Under the pieces are notes generated by a model. That model was not told where the DNA came from. It saw only the letters and a program-made list of their open reading frames with translations, and ran no database searches. A stretch of 64,000 nucleotides of DNA from positions 14,158,915 to 14,222,914 of the forward strand of contig NC_083572.1 in the NCBI RefSeq assembly GCF_027579695.1, in the 5' to 3' direction. How positions within the stretch are numbered: the stretch's first letter is position 1; each line of letters starts with the position of its first letter. The position numbers were made by a program, and so were the translations under genes. Below, one piece after another: positions 55,801 to 58,868 of this stretch. The stretch comes from Neoarius graeffei (taxonomy: Eukaryota; Chordata; Actinopteri; Siluriformes; Ariidae).

Positions 55801-55927
55801 TTAGTGTAAATAGGCCCCTTTATGGATTATAACGTGTCACCCGGGCATTATAAAGCTGCTTAATTAAAACTGTGCTTGACTTACTGATGCGAGACTCCAA
55901 ACTCCCCTCATCAGGCGGAGCCGCCAT
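12102..55927 (-). CDS. gga1: GGA1, Golgi-localised gamma-ear-containing Arf-binding clathrin adaptor
   Basis: Seventeen exons join in one frame: 55885-55927, 42648-42732, 41489-41564, 40510-40608, 40243-40366, 35609-35709, 32384-32464, 31619-31756, 29183-29264, 24305-24415, 20020-20157, 18306-18382, 18031-18215, 17583-17815, 17303-17472, 17095-17205 and 12102-12212. The product is about 654 residues (human GGA1, from memory, about 639). It has a VHS domain (about 17-147) that reads DxxLL sorting signals, a GAT domain (about 165-310) binding Arf-GTP and ubiquitin, a hinge (311-525) with clathrin-box-like LLDLT at 319-323 and internal [10 protein letters not shown] at 350-359, and a gamma-ear GAE domain (526-654) ending PPPESWGNL. 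The hinge motif and overall match favour GGA1 over GGA2/3; micall1 next door agrees. GGA1 carries cargo such as mannose-6-phosphate receptors between trans-Golgi and endosomes. Introns hold most of the window's transposons. Confidence 0.96.
12670..13122. mobile_element. MITE with ATGCCTCCGCC termini
   Basis: ATGCCTCCGCC at the left is inverted at the right (GGCGGAGGCAT). Inside, blocks such as GAAATTCCTTTCATTAGCCT followed by a TTCACAAGG motif are repeated two to three times, together with GACCTTGACCT motifs. No coding frame. Confidence 0.65.
13345..14940 (+). mobile_element. LINE 3' end (reverse-transcriptase C-terminus and tail)
   Basis: The frame at 13378-13695 reads [20 protein letters not shown] and later [20 protein letters not shown], the region after the RT in Rex/CR1-like non-LTR elements. 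It ends in a tail with AAATAAA near 14926. A PIF MITE (13819-14547) interrupts the 3' part. The element is 5' truncated. Confidence 0.7.
13819..14547. mobile_element. PIF/Harbinger-type MITE
   Basis: TTA on both sides (13816-13818, 14548-14550). The sub-terminal inverted repeats share a GTAGCCGGGTAT / ATAGCCGGGTAT block. No transposase. It is inserted in the LINE tail. Confidence 0.75.
15255..15785 (+). repeat. dispersed repeat (copy 1)
   Basis: Shares long identity with 61085-62095: GGTCCTGGGAT..GAGATG..GACCTCTTCTG, GGACGCTCTGGACTCTTACA, CTGAGGGAGTTT and the 3' tail GTTTATTGTTAAACG ending AAATAAACTTGACTTGA. The tail resembles the end of a fish non-LTR or SINE element. No protein of known family. 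Confidence 0.75.
15786..16325 (-). pseudogene. Tc1-like transposase fragment
   Basis: The frame reads [40 protein letters not shown], then frame-damaged catalytic-domain text ([20 protein letters not shown]). This is the second helix-turn-helix and start of the DDE domain of the Tc1 family. Frameshifts and nested insertions make it inactive. Confidence 0.75.
17095..17205 (-). CDS. gga1: gga1 exon 16 (GAE domain)
   Basis: Acceptor TCTGTGTAG; codes [20 protein letters not shown] then [13 protein letters not shown]; donor GTTACA. Thirty-seven whole codons. Confidence 0.95.
17303..17472 (-). CDS. gga1: gga1 exon 15 (start of GAE domain)
   Basis: Acceptor CTCACAG; completes Ser, then [34 protein letters not shown] and FQAAVPK; donor GTACAG. 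The ear domain binds accessory proteins with a phi-G-x-x-phi core. Confidence 0.95.
17583..17815 (-). CDS. gga1: gga1 exon 14 (distal hinge)
   Basis: Acceptor CTCTGCAG; codes (W)[18 protein letters not shown], a Ser/Pro-rich stretch, then [17 protein letters not shown]; donor GTAAGA. The last part leads into the ear domain. Confidence 0.94.
18031..18215 (-). CDS. gga1: gga1 exon 13 (hinge)
   Basis: Acceptor TTTTTAG; codes [20 protein letters not shown] and [20 protein letters not shown], then VK(W); donor [26 protein letters not shown] is strongly GGA1-like. Confidence 0.94.
18306..18382 (-). CDS. gga1: gga1 exon 12 (hinge)
   Basis: Acceptor TGTTGTAG; codes [20 protein letters not shown] then TWNSFQ; donor GTGAGA. 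Follows the internal DDELM motif. Confidence 0.93.
18501..19527. mobile_element. hAT-type MITE
   Basis: CAGTGGTTCTCAAAC at the left and CTGTGGTTCTCAAAG on the minus strand at the right. The flanking 8-mers TTTTAGGA (18493-18500) and TCATAGGA (19528-19535) match at six of eight positions, as expected of an old duplication. Contains a (GA)n run near 19409-19430. No transposase. Confidence 0.75.
19409..19430. repeat. (GA)n microsatellite
   Basis: About eleven GA units inside the hAT-type MITE. Confidence 0.85.
20020..20157 (-). CDS. gga1: gga1 exon 11 (hinge: clathrin box and internal AC-LL motif)
   Basis: Acceptor ATGGGCAG; codes (G)[18 protein letters not shown] and ends [14 protein letters not shown]; donor GTAAGG. 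LLDLT resembles a clathrin box. [10 protein letters not shown] corresponds to the internal acidic-dileucine-like segment that in human GGA1 folds back on the VHS domain when its Ser (355) is phosphorylated; that Ser is present here as about residue 350. Confidence 0.95.
20476..20924 (+). pseudogene. THAP-domain ORF (TTAA element copy B)
   Basis: One frame gives [18 protein letters not shown], the THAP start with its first cysteine pair. A shifted frame continues [20 protein letters not shown], then [16 protein letters not shown], which supplies the C-x2-H pair, and [17 protein letters not shown]. So a C2CH THAP finger is present but split by a frameshift. The downstream part ([20 protein letters not shown]) is Ser-rich and unremarkable. 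No catalytic transposase core follows. In Kolobok-type elements the THAP finger binds the transposon ends. Confidence 0.75.
21243..21362 (-). pseudogene. P2X7-tail-like N-terminal fragment
   Basis: The minus strand reads [20 protein letters not shown] and ends [10 protein letters not shown] then stop. The YQFEP motif and acidic Ser-rich linker match the 4147-5255 fragment (GYQFEPRRG). The WCxCGxC part is lost. It converges on the THAP ORF of the same element. Confidence 0.5.
22350..22560 (+). pseudogene. hAT transposase BED zinc-finger fragment
   Basis: Reads [48 protein letters not shown]. The aromatic W-x-W-F start, C-x2-C pair and TTNLFxHLK region are a BED finger, here with the His region eroded. 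The catalytic hAT domain is missing. Confidence 0.65.
22704..23518 (-). mobile_element. hAT element nested in hAT
   Basis: Perfect 8-bp duplication GTGCTCAT at 22696-22703 and 23519-23526. Termini CAGTGTTGGGCACGTTAC (left) and CAGTGCTGGGAATAACGGC (minus strand, right), with AAAGTAAC repeats near both ends. Confidence 0.93.
23047..23169 (-). pseudogene. hAT BED zinc-finger fragment (nested element)
   Basis: The minus strand ends a frame with [20 protein letters not shown] and [13 protein letters not shown]. The aromatic start and C-x2-C pair are those of a BED finger. Nothing follows that would be a transposase core. Confidence 0.6.
24305..24415 (-). CDS. gga1: gga1 exon 10 (end of GAT domain)
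   Basis: Acceptor TTCATAAAG after a CT-rich tract; codes (A)[19 protein letters not shown] and [10 protein letters not shown]; donor GTAATA. The three-helix GAT end that binds ubiquitin and Rabaptin-5 in mammals. Confidence 0.95.
24614..25135 (+). mobile_element. PIF/Harbinger-type element with MADF start
   Basis: TAA on both sides (24611-24613, 25136-25138). Left end AGGCCAATTTATGCTGAC; right end, minus strand, AGGCCTCTGCATGCTCTTGC. An inverted partial copy closes the window (63830-64000). Confidence 0.8.
24872..24952 (+). pseudogene. MADF-domain N-terminus of a Harbinger accessory protein
   Basis: Plus strand ATGGAGCAGCACGAAGAGCG codes [20 protein letters not shown]. This is the first helix of a MADF (Myb/SANT-like) domain, found in the DNA-binding partner protein of PIF/Harbinger transposases. 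It is cut off by a stop soon after (SSSSHYK then TAA). Confidence 0.6.
25783..25834. repeat. poly(C)-poly(A) tract
   Basis: About 20 C followed directly by about 32 A. A similar C-then-A junction is at 60661-60691. Confidence 0.9.
26030..26150. repeat. inverted repeat (hairpin)
   Basis: CATGGAAGCGCACTTGTATA, continuing CTGAAGGAGG, is answered by an inverse ending TATACAAGTGCACTTCCATG, with a loop of about 50 nt. Confidence 0.8.
27138..28167 (+). pseudogene. Tc1-like transposase, frameshifted
   Basis: Two overlapping frames (27138-27899 and 27850-28167) together cover a nearly full transposase. Visible: helix-turn-helix ([17 protein letters not shown]), GRPRK motif [14 protein letters not shown], first catalytic Asp in [13 protein letters not shown], second in LFQHDQTH, where a small deletion shifts frame. 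The third acidic site normally reads NPIE; here it is [11 protein letters not shown], so the catalytic Glu is Gly. The C-terminus [18 protein letters not shown] is intact. Dead in both frame and catalysis. Confidence 0.9.
29183..29264 (-). CDS. gga1: gga1 exon 9 (GAT domain)
   Basis: Acceptor ATTTTCTAG; codes [27 protein letters not shown]; donor GTAAGG. The text is almost identical to human GGA1. Confidence 0.95.
29767..30640 (+). pseudogene. Tc1-like transposase, many breaks
   Basis: Starts [20 protein letters not shown], then [20 protein letters not shown] and [10 protein letters not shown] (first helix-turn-helix), then a stop. Later frames give [29 protein letters not shown] (catalytic Asp region) and [19 protein letters not shown] (third acidic residue). 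Several stops and shifts. Confidence 0.85.
30784..31351 (+). mobile_element. 9-bp-TSD element with helicase fragment
   Basis: ACACCGTGG flanks both sides (30775-30783, 31352-31360), and the host Tc1 reads through when one copy and the insert are removed. Left terminus TAGCCTGGGC; right terminus, minus strand, TAGTCTGGCT; sub-terminal TTGCGAGC and GTCTGGCAA blocks are also inverted. A 9-bp duplication suggests a Mutator-like or similar superfamily, but none is proven. Confidence 0.7.
30981..31187 (+). pseudogene. RecQ-like helicase N-terminal fragment
   Basis: A 68-residue frame: [44 protein letters not shown]. It shows the region before motif I and a Walker A loop (LPTGFGKS), followed by the YQLAP typical of RecQ-family helicases. 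All later motifs (DEAH, VI) are absent; the frame ends RHIRQRKE. It is a captured or residual fragment in the nested element. Confidence 0.65.
31619..31756 (-). CDS. gga1: gga1 exon 8 (GAT domain)
   Basis: Acceptor ATCCTGCAG; codes [41 protein letters not shown]; donor GTGCGC, which is weak at +3 to +6. The Tc1 at 29435-31580 ends 32 bp beyond this donor. Confidence 0.94.
32384..32464 (-). CDS. gga1: gga1 exon 7 (VHS-GAT linker, start of GAT)
   Basis: Acceptor TCTATTATAG; codes [27 protein letters not shown]; donor GTTTGT. The N-terminal GAT helices bind Arf-GTP. Confidence 0.95.
32505..32533. repeat. (GA)n microsatellite
   Basis: About 14 GA units in gga1 intron 6. Confidence 0.85.
33188..34232 (-). 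mobile_element. PIF/Harbinger element with Myb-like ORF
   Basis: TTA on both sides (33185-33187, 34233-34235). Termini GGGTGTATTCAGACC and, on the minus strand, TGGCGTATTCACACC, with TTTGGTCCG-type sub-terminal repeats. It splits the LINE cleanly. Confidence 0.88.
33441..34004 (-). CDS. Myb/SANT-like DNA-binding protein of the PIF element
   Basis: The core starts [20 protein letters not shown], then [51 protein letters not shown]. The three-helix trihelix/SANT pattern (W..EE...L..IW, QC..K...L...Y) is that of the accessory protein that helps Harbinger transposases bind DNA. The DDE nuclease ORF is absent, so the element depends on others. The real start may be the internal Met (about 33843); the upstream part reads LINE-unrelated terminal repeat. 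Confidence 0.65.
   Translation of the reverse strand: MYLGSFRRLSSIMGNRVLTLHRKVQTLFRLSREPYNSRSVIQTSGRLDNRVQKMSRGQTWAEEETRTLVDIWADVHISELLERTHKNADVFAVFSEKMKEKGFTRSPEQCRLKVKKLRQTYIKIRDILSKSGGTSDLCEEPELSHDVRSSALSSVAALPFVVVVDKLLVQQHSNRTVVKTVKTGKNI
34655..35024 (+). repeat. tRNA-derived SINE, full length
   Basis: A 12-bp duplication AGACTAATAGCC flanks it (34643-34654, 35025-35036). The head has a box A-like TAGTGGTTAGC and box B-like GGTTTGAGCCC; the tail is GAGATAATGAGATG. This copy is the reference for the others in the window. Confidence 0.92.
35609..35709 (-). CDS. gga1: gga1 exon 6 (VHS-GAT linker)
   Basis: Acceptor TCTCTTCCAG; codes (G)[18 protein letters not shown] and [14 protein letters not shown]; donor GTAAAA. 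Confidence 0.95.
36006..37890. repeat. long dispersed repeat, copy 1
   Basis: Matches 48430-50835 over several blocks (GATGAAAGTGGAGCAAAG start, TTAGTAGAGTTGTGCGTTTG, GGGGCGTAGCTAGGATTTTT, ACGCCGCGTCTAGGAACGC). Ends GATGAAAGT are inverted (ACTTTCATC at the right), suggesting a DNA element. About 36155-36830 is an extra insertion not in copy 2. No protein of known family. Confidence 0.75.
36155..36830. repeat. AT-rich inverted duplication with fish LINE/SINE-type tail
   Basis: Begins AAGGCAAGTTTATTTATATA, a common 3' tail in reverse. The segment near 36222-36342 returns inverted at about 36686-36810, and part of it a third time in direct orientation near 36624-36673. Confidence 0.7.
38410..39818 (-). 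mobile_element. Tc1-like transposon
   Basis: TA on both sides (38408-38409, 39819-39820). Termini CAACCCCGACTCCAAAAAAG and, on the minus strand, CAACCCCGATTCCAAAAAAG. At 1409 bp it is uninterrupted; the transposase frame is on the minus strand. Confidence 0.93.
38800..39542 (-). pseudogene. Tc1-like transposase, near-complete N-terminal two thirds
   Basis: A 222-residue open frame (to 38874): [40 protein letters not shown] (helix-turn-helix 1), [20 protein letters not shown] (helix-turn-helix 2), [17 protein letters not shown] with the first catalytic Asp. It ends early (CNYSIMAV). Just downstream on the same strand the text [15 protein letters not shown] appears, so a large internal deletion has removed the second Asp region. 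The longest open Tc1 frame here. Confidence 0.85.
40243..40366 (-). CDS. gga1: gga1 exon 5 (end of VHS domain)
   Basis: Acceptor TCTGTTACAG; codes [41 protein letters not shown](G); donor GTAACC. Contains the helix 6-8 face that holds the DxxLL signal. Confidence 0.95.
40510..40608 (-). CDS. gga1: gga1 exon 4 (VHS domain)
   Basis: Acceptor TGTATGAAG; codes [33 protein letters not shown]; donor GTAAGT. Thirty-three whole codons. In place of a pyrimidine tract the acceptor is preceded by a TG repeat (see 40619-40634). Confidence 0.95.
40619..40634 (-). promoter_or_regulatory. UG-repeat tract at the gga1 exon 4 acceptor
   Basis: Plus-strand (CA)n, so (UG)8 in the gga1 pre-mRNA, 11-26 nt before exon 4. 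UG repeats are the preferred RNA target of TDP-43 and CELF proteins. Regulation is inference. Confidence 0.45.
40694..41413. mobile_element. 720-bp near-perfect palindrome (foldback MITE)
   Basis: Left half (from AGGAACAGTCCACCGTATTT) and right half are near-exact inverses; the centre is near 41058, with a loop of about 30 nt. The first 20 residues read from either strand through the middle are the same ([20 protein letters not shown]). TTAA precedes the left end; the right flank reads TTGA. It lies in gga1 intron 3. Confidence 0.92.
41489..41564 (-). CDS. gga1: gga1 exon 3 (VHS domain)
   Basis: Acceptor TTCTGCGCAG; codes (G)[25 protein letters not shown]; donor GTAAGA. Confidence 0.95.
42318..42557 (+). 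repeat. diverged SINE copy
   Basis: Follows the SINE layout (CACAGCAAGAAGG, GGGTTCGAACC box B, CACAGTCCAAAAACATGCAG) but is much more diverged and ends GATGGATGG. An older family member. Confidence 0.7.
42648..42732 (-). CDS. gga1: gga1 exon 2 (start of VHS domain)
   Basis: Acceptor TTTTTGCAG; codes (N)[27 protein letters not shown](G); donor GTGAGT. N-terminal VHS helices. Confidence 0.95.
43391..43568 (+). pseudogene. hAT transposase BED finger fragment
   Basis: Starts [37 protein letters not shown], then stop; a later frame gives [17 protein letters not shown] with the H-x3-5-H side of the finger. So a whole BED finger split by a break. Confidence 0.7.
43672..44382. mobile_element. PIF/Harbinger-type MITE
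   Basis: TTA on both sides (43669-43671, 44383-44385). Termini GGCCCTGTTTACATTA and GGCCAAGTTTACATTA (minus strand). A 22-bp segment is repeated near 43731 and 43755. Confidence 0.85.
45049..45077. repeat. (AAT)n microsatellite
   Basis: TAATAATAAT repeat next to a GGAT repeat (45032-45050). Confidence 0.85.
45081..45665 (+). mobile_element. element with GGGCCAAATT inverted ends
   Basis: GGGCCAAATTACTCAATTC at the left and GGGCCAAATTCATATTTC on the minus strand at the right, with a nearby CTGATTGGTCAA / TGATTGGTTCAG pair also inverted. It holds the Crypton-like recombinase fragment. Confidence 0.65.
45217..45590 (+). pseudogene. Crypton-like tyrosine-recombinase N-terminal fragment
   Basis: One frame reads [32 protein letters not shown]. 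Then the next frame continues [22 protein letters not shown]. Together this is the L..F..E.R...G..YEPDSL...(Q)..LDR.L pattern of the N-terminal core-binding region in Crypton recombinases and their host relatives. A single shift near 45490 breaks it. The catalytic R-H-R-Y part is absent. Assignment is by motif memory. Confidence 0.55.
45686..45795. repeat. hairpin inverted repeat
   Basis: Arms of about 45 nt: AAAATTAAGGATTAATTTCA continuing CGAGTGATTTC, answered by GAAATCACTCG and TGAAATTAATCCTTAATTTT, loop about 25 nt. Confidence 0.85.
45964..46343 (+). repeat. tRNA-derived SINE, full length
   Basis: 12-bp duplication AAAACTAAATAT at 45952-45963 and 46344-46355. Box B-like GGTTCGAGCCC; tail GATAATGAAATGAATGAG. 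Confidence 0.92.
46344..48169. other. gga1 intron 1, no gene seen
   Basis: AT-rich sequence with several A/T homopolymers and one hairpin (47738-47925). Short frames have no recognisable domain. Confidence 0.6.
47738..47925. repeat. hairpin MITE-like inverted repeat
   Basis: Left arm includes CACAAAATATTGTGATTTG and GCGAGCAATTATTTGCC; right arm the inverses GGCAAGTAATTAATTGCATG, CTCGC and CACAATATTTTG. Arms of about 85 nt with imperfect pairing and a short loop near 47825. Confidence 0.75.
48174..48367 (-). mobile_element. short Tc1-like MITE fragment
   Basis: Its right part (GGGTGCCTCACACTTTTGCA) is the inverse of the left end of the 58869-59413 element; other blocks (TTCTGTGCTGGAAAACTAAT) also match inverted. 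Confidence 0.6.
49245..50439. mobile_element. PIF/Harbinger-type element
   Basis: TTA on both sides (49242-49244, 50440-50442); the empty site is seen in copy 1 of the long repeat. Termini GGCCATTATTAAAAAACG and GGCCATCCTTAAAAAAAAAT (minus strand); sub-terminal GGTCCACCGG motif is also inverted. A 111-codon frame (49902-50237) has no domain I recognise. Confidence 0.88.
49388..49935. mobile_element. MITE with CAGGGCTTTCCAC ends
   Basis: CAGGGCTTTCCACTAAGGC at the left, CAGGGCTTTCCACAAGCGC on the minus strand at the right; internal AGCCAGCCGG / CCGGCTG motifs. hAT-like by terminus, but no 8-bp duplication was found. Confidence 0.6.
50836..52130. other. gga1 intron 1, no gene seen
   Basis: Non-coding; poly-T at 51353-51364 and no recognisable frame. 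Confidence 0.55.
52131..52960 (-). pseudogene. LINE reverse transcriptase fragment
   Basis: Two minus-strand frames. The upper (52603-52827) reads [20 protein letters not shown], with the first catalytic Asp. The lower (52131-52700) reads [20 protein letters not shown], then [11 protein letters not shown] where the active site is normally YADD, then [20 protein letters not shown] and [18 protein letters not shown] frameshift between them and the Asp-to-Asn change make it inactive. Jockey/Rex group by motif. Confidence 0.85.
53260..53990 (+). pseudogene. THAP-domain ORF expanded into a minisatellite
   Basis: An ATG at 53260 opens [33 protein letters not shown]: the THAP start with its C-x4-C pair and the conserved FP and W. 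From there a unit of about 42 bp (purine-rich; GAGAAGAGGCAGAG plus GAGGGTTGGTTTTTTCC) repeats some twelve times. Each unit is about 14 codons and repeats the F(S/P)-basic-REW segment. After the array the text continues [13 protein letters not shown] and KIGVEHF, where a THAP domain would have C-x2-H; here the Cys is Gly. Frame drifts between units. Confidence 0.7.
53310..53880. repeat. minisatellite, unit about 42 bp
   Basis: About twelve to thirteen imperfect units sharing GGAGAAGAGGCAGAGCGAGA and GGGTTGGTTTTTTCCGAAAG. Strong purine strand bias. The unit is derived from the THAP coding sequence at its left edge. Confidence 0.9.
54224..54445 (-). pseudogene. P2X7-tail-like N-terminal fragment
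   Basis: Minus-strand ATG at 54445: [40 protein letters not shown], then acidic [20 protein letters not shown] and a stop soon after. YMYEP plus an acidic Ser-Asp linker match the other two fragments (YQFEP at 21350 and 4400). It converges with the THAP ORF at 53260. The WCxCGxC segment is missing. Confidence 0.55.
54620..55105 (-). pseudogene. LINE RT N-terminal fragment, split by a MITE
   Basis: Minus-strand text [29 protein letters not shown], then after the [13 protein letters not shown]. This is the conserved block just before the RT palm in Jockey/Rex-type LINEs. Confidence 0.7.
54768..54988. mobile_element. MITE with CCTCCGCCAAGGAGG start
   Basis: ACCTCCGCCAAGGAGGTTAT at the left and its partial inverse CTTGGCGGAGGT near 54957-54969; it interrupts the LINE block. 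A very common type in fish genomes. Confidence 0.75.
55106..55385 (-). pseudogene. LINE RT thumb fragment
   Basis: Minus-strand [20 protein letters not shown] and [11 protein letters not shown], about 80-90% like the 52131-52700 copy with an in-frame gap. It abuts, in the wrong order, the RT N-terminal block at 54620-55105, so two LINE pieces are joined. Confidence 0.75.
55885..55927 (-). CDS. gga1: gga1 exon 1
   Basis: ATG at 55927 in the context AAGATGGCGGC; codes [14 protein letters not shown] and A of the next codon (Asn); donor GTAAGT. The open frame extends upstream but this Met aligns with the start of GGA proteins and sits just after the promoter motifs. Confidence 0.9.
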
Positions 55928-55960
55928 CTTTCGGTGATTCTTTTCCAAGTGCAATCTAAC

Positions 55961-56035
55961 TCTCGCGAGATTCCACACCAAGTATAACGAAGTTCTCGCG
56001 AGATTCTTTAGACCATCGTCGCAAGTCTCGCGATA
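55961..56035 (-). promoter_or_regulatory. gga1: gga1 promoter with three CGCG elements
   Basis: TCTCGCGAGA at 55961-55970 and 55994-56003, and TCTCGCGATA at 56026-56035, spaced 33 and 32 bp. They lie 34-109 bp upstream of the ATG. TCTCGCGAGA is the CGCG element bound by BANP (and formerly assigned to KAISO), an activator of CpG-rich housekeeping promoters. Confidence 0.75.
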
Positions 56036-56235
56036 CTCTGTTTTGTGTTGGTTTGTACACAACACGGATGATATATGTTCAGGTTTCCTCACTGAGCTGA
56101 GATCCTGTCACATGAGGGTGAAATATGACTCAGTGCAAAGTGTGAGTCACTATCACACAGGGTGCGACTGGCTCATAGTCTCATGCACCAAATAGTATCG
56201 TATTTGTTCATTTTCTATTACACTTTCGTGACAAT

Positions 56236-56268
56236 TTCATTCATTCATTCATTCATTCATTCATTCAT
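56236..56268. repeat. (ATTC)n microsatellite
   Basis: Eight ATTC units upstream of gga1. Confidence 0.9.
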
Positions 56269-56376
56269 ATGCTGTGGTCACTTTAGGTGAACTTGACAGA
56301 ACTACAGTCAGGAACTGTATTTTCCTACAACTGAGTTTAACCCCTTTGAGAAAAACTACACCTTAAATAAAACACA

Positions 56377-56757
56377 TCTCATCTCATCTCATTATCTCTA
56401 GCCGCTTTATCCTGTTCTACAGGGTCGCAGGCAAGCTGGAACCTATCCCAGCTGACTACGGGCGAAAGGCGGGGTACACCCTGGACAAGTCGCCAGGTCA
56501 TCACAGGGCTGACACATAGACACAGACAACCATTCACACTCACATTCACACCTACGGTCAATTTAGAGTCACCAGTTAACCTAACCTGCATGTCTTTGGA
56601 CTGTGGGGGAAACCGGAGCACCCAGAGGAAACCCACGCGGACACGGGGAGAACATGCAAACTCCGCACAGAAAGGCCCTCGCCGGCCACGGGGCTCGAAC
56701 CCGGACCTTCTTGCTGTGAGGCGACAGCGCTAACCACTACACCACCATGCCGCCCCC
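56377..56757 (-). repeat. tRNA-derived SINE, reverse
   Basis: Flanked by AATAAAACACA (56366-56376, 56758-56768). Head at the right, tail at the left. The next SINE starts directly after the right duplication. Confidence 0.92.
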
Positions 56758-56768
56758 AATAAAACACA

Positions 56769-57150
56769 TCTCATCTCATCTCATTATCTCTAGCTGCTTT
56801 ATCCTGTTCTACAGGGTCGCAGGCAAGCTGGAGCCTATCCCAGCTGACTACGGGCGAAAGGCGGGGTACACCCTGGACAAGTCGCCAGGTCATCACAGGG
56901 CTGACACATAGACACAGACAACCATTCACACCCACATTCACACCTACGCTCAATTTAGAGTCACCAGTTAACCTAACCTGCATGTCTTTGGACTGTGGGG
57001 GAAACCGGAGCACCCGGAGGAAACCCATGCGGACACGGGGAGAACATACAAACTCCGCACAGAAAGGCCCTCACTGGCCGCTGGGTTCGAACCTGGAACC
57101 TTCTTGCTGTGAGGCGACCGTGCTAACCACTACACCACCGTGCCGCCCAG
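56769..57150 (-). repeat. tRNA-derived SINE, reverse, second copy
   Basis: Full-length copy abutting the duplication of the first; its head runs into the 240-bp tandem array. Confidence 0.88.
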
Positions 57151-57178
57151 CTTCTTTTATTATCACTCAGAATTTTTC

Positions 57179-57658
57179 CACACCTACGGTCAATTTAGAG
57201 TCACCAGTTAACCTAACCTGCATGTCTTTGGACTGTGGGGGAAACCGGAGCACCTGGAGGAAACCCACGCAGACACGGGGAGAACATGCAAACTCCACAC
57301 AGAAAGGTCCTCGCTGGCCGCTGGGTTCGAACCTGGAACCTTCTTGCTGTGAGGCGACAGCGCTGACCACTACACCACCATGCTGCCCAGCTTCTTTTAT
57401 TATCACTCAGAATTTTTCCACACCTATGGTCAATTTAGAGTCACCAGTTAACCTAACCTGCATGTCTTTGGACTGTGGGGGAAACCAGAGCACCCGGAGG
57501 AAACCCACGCAGACACAGGGAGAACATGCAAACTCCACACAGAAAGGTCCTCGCTGGCCGCTGGGTTCGAACCTGGAACCTTCTTGCTGTGAGGCGACCG
57601 TGCTAACTGCTACACCACCGTGCCGCCCAGCTTCTTTTATTATCACTCAGAATTTTTC
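57179..57658 (-). repeat. 240-bp tandem array of SINE heads
   Basis: Two units of 240 bp (57179-57418, 57419-57658) repeat the SINE head plus a 30-bp linker (AGCTTCTTTTATTATCACTC, then AGAATTTTTCCA). The same head-linker junction also ends the SINE at 57150. The long plus-strand frame across this array is not a gene. Confidence 0.9.
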
Positions 57659-57699
57659 CAGTGATGTTCAGTGTTATATTAGTAGCCATGGTAAGTAGT

Positions 57700-57932
57700 A
57701 CACTCTCAGAAAATAAAGTACATTATTATACCTTTAGAGGTACAATGGCTTGTCACTGGGGCAGTACCCTTTATATACTGCTTGGGAACATACATGCACG
57801 TTTCCGGCCCTGAAAAGGTACAGATAGTTTTTTTGGACCTTGAGGTCCAAATAAAACGAGCCCTAGTGGGTGTAGATTGTACCTTAGGGGACAGAAATGG
57901 ACTCCCACTGTACCCCTAATTCCGACAGTGTA
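57700..57932. mobile_element. short TA-flanked MITE
   Basis: CACTCTCAGAAAATAAAG(G)TACA-type left end and CACTGTCGGAATTAGGGGTA on the minus strand at the right, TA on both sides; GGTACA motifs repeat inside. Confidence 0.65.
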
Positions 57933-58868
57933 TAGTAGTAGTAGAGATAATATACACTGAACTCAGAGTTCCAGAGACTTTGATTCCAGAGAATGGCAGA
58001 TATGCACTTGGCTAGTTAGTCATCTATGAGATGGCAAACATGAAGATGAAAACTTGGAAGCAGAGTGTACAGATGAGAAGGTGAGATACCTGGACTAAAG
58101 GACTCAATTGCTTCTGCACGGATCTATTTAGGTAGCTGTAAAGCAAGTGCTAAAATCCACTACACCACTATTGATAGATAGTTGAATGGGAATGTGGGTA
58201 ATGTAGAAAACCATTACCCAAACCAACATGTTGACGCAACAAAAAAATAAACTTTGATTGCAAAGATAAATCTTGGACGCCAATGGTGTATAATTAGCAT
58301 ATGCTAATTATAAAGAGTAATATGCAAGATGTTGAGGATGTATTTTTCCTTGAAAGCCTTAATTATACGATTATTGTTGTTTAGTAACTTCTATGAATTA
58401 TTCAATAACTACAGTTAAATTAACAGGGGGTGGATGTAATTATTAGTCGAACTCGCTTATCAGATTTGATTATAGGATGCAAATGTAGTACTATTCAGAT
58501 TTCCATGCATATGTTTGTAATGTTGTCTGTAGTAATTACAGTATGACTGATTCATACAAGATGAATGTATGCAAGGTTGTTGCACTAAACATTCCATGCA
58601 CATCAATTTAGTACAAACTAATTGCTTTGACCACAAGATGTGCTTGATCATGAGAAGGTCACTTGCCCGTTACATGTCTGTAGGCCACACCTGTACATAC
58701 TTGTTTTTACGTCGGCTTCAGCAGGAGATGATAAGAAAGAGACAGAATGACAGAGAGATTCCTGATGTGTCTTGATACTTGAGAAAAAGCACAACACATA
58801 TTTTCCCACAGGATATAACAGAATCTTTATAGAGTAAACATGCATTCACACCAATGAAATTAAACACA
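57933..58868. other. intergenic, no gene seen
   Basis: AT-rich stretch between gga1 and micall1; short frames without recognisable domain. Confidence 0.55.

Noticed and set aside
56982-57698. 238-codon open frame on the + strand
   Set aside because: It runs through SINE copies and the 240-bp array; its repeats are those of the SINE read antisense. Not a gene.
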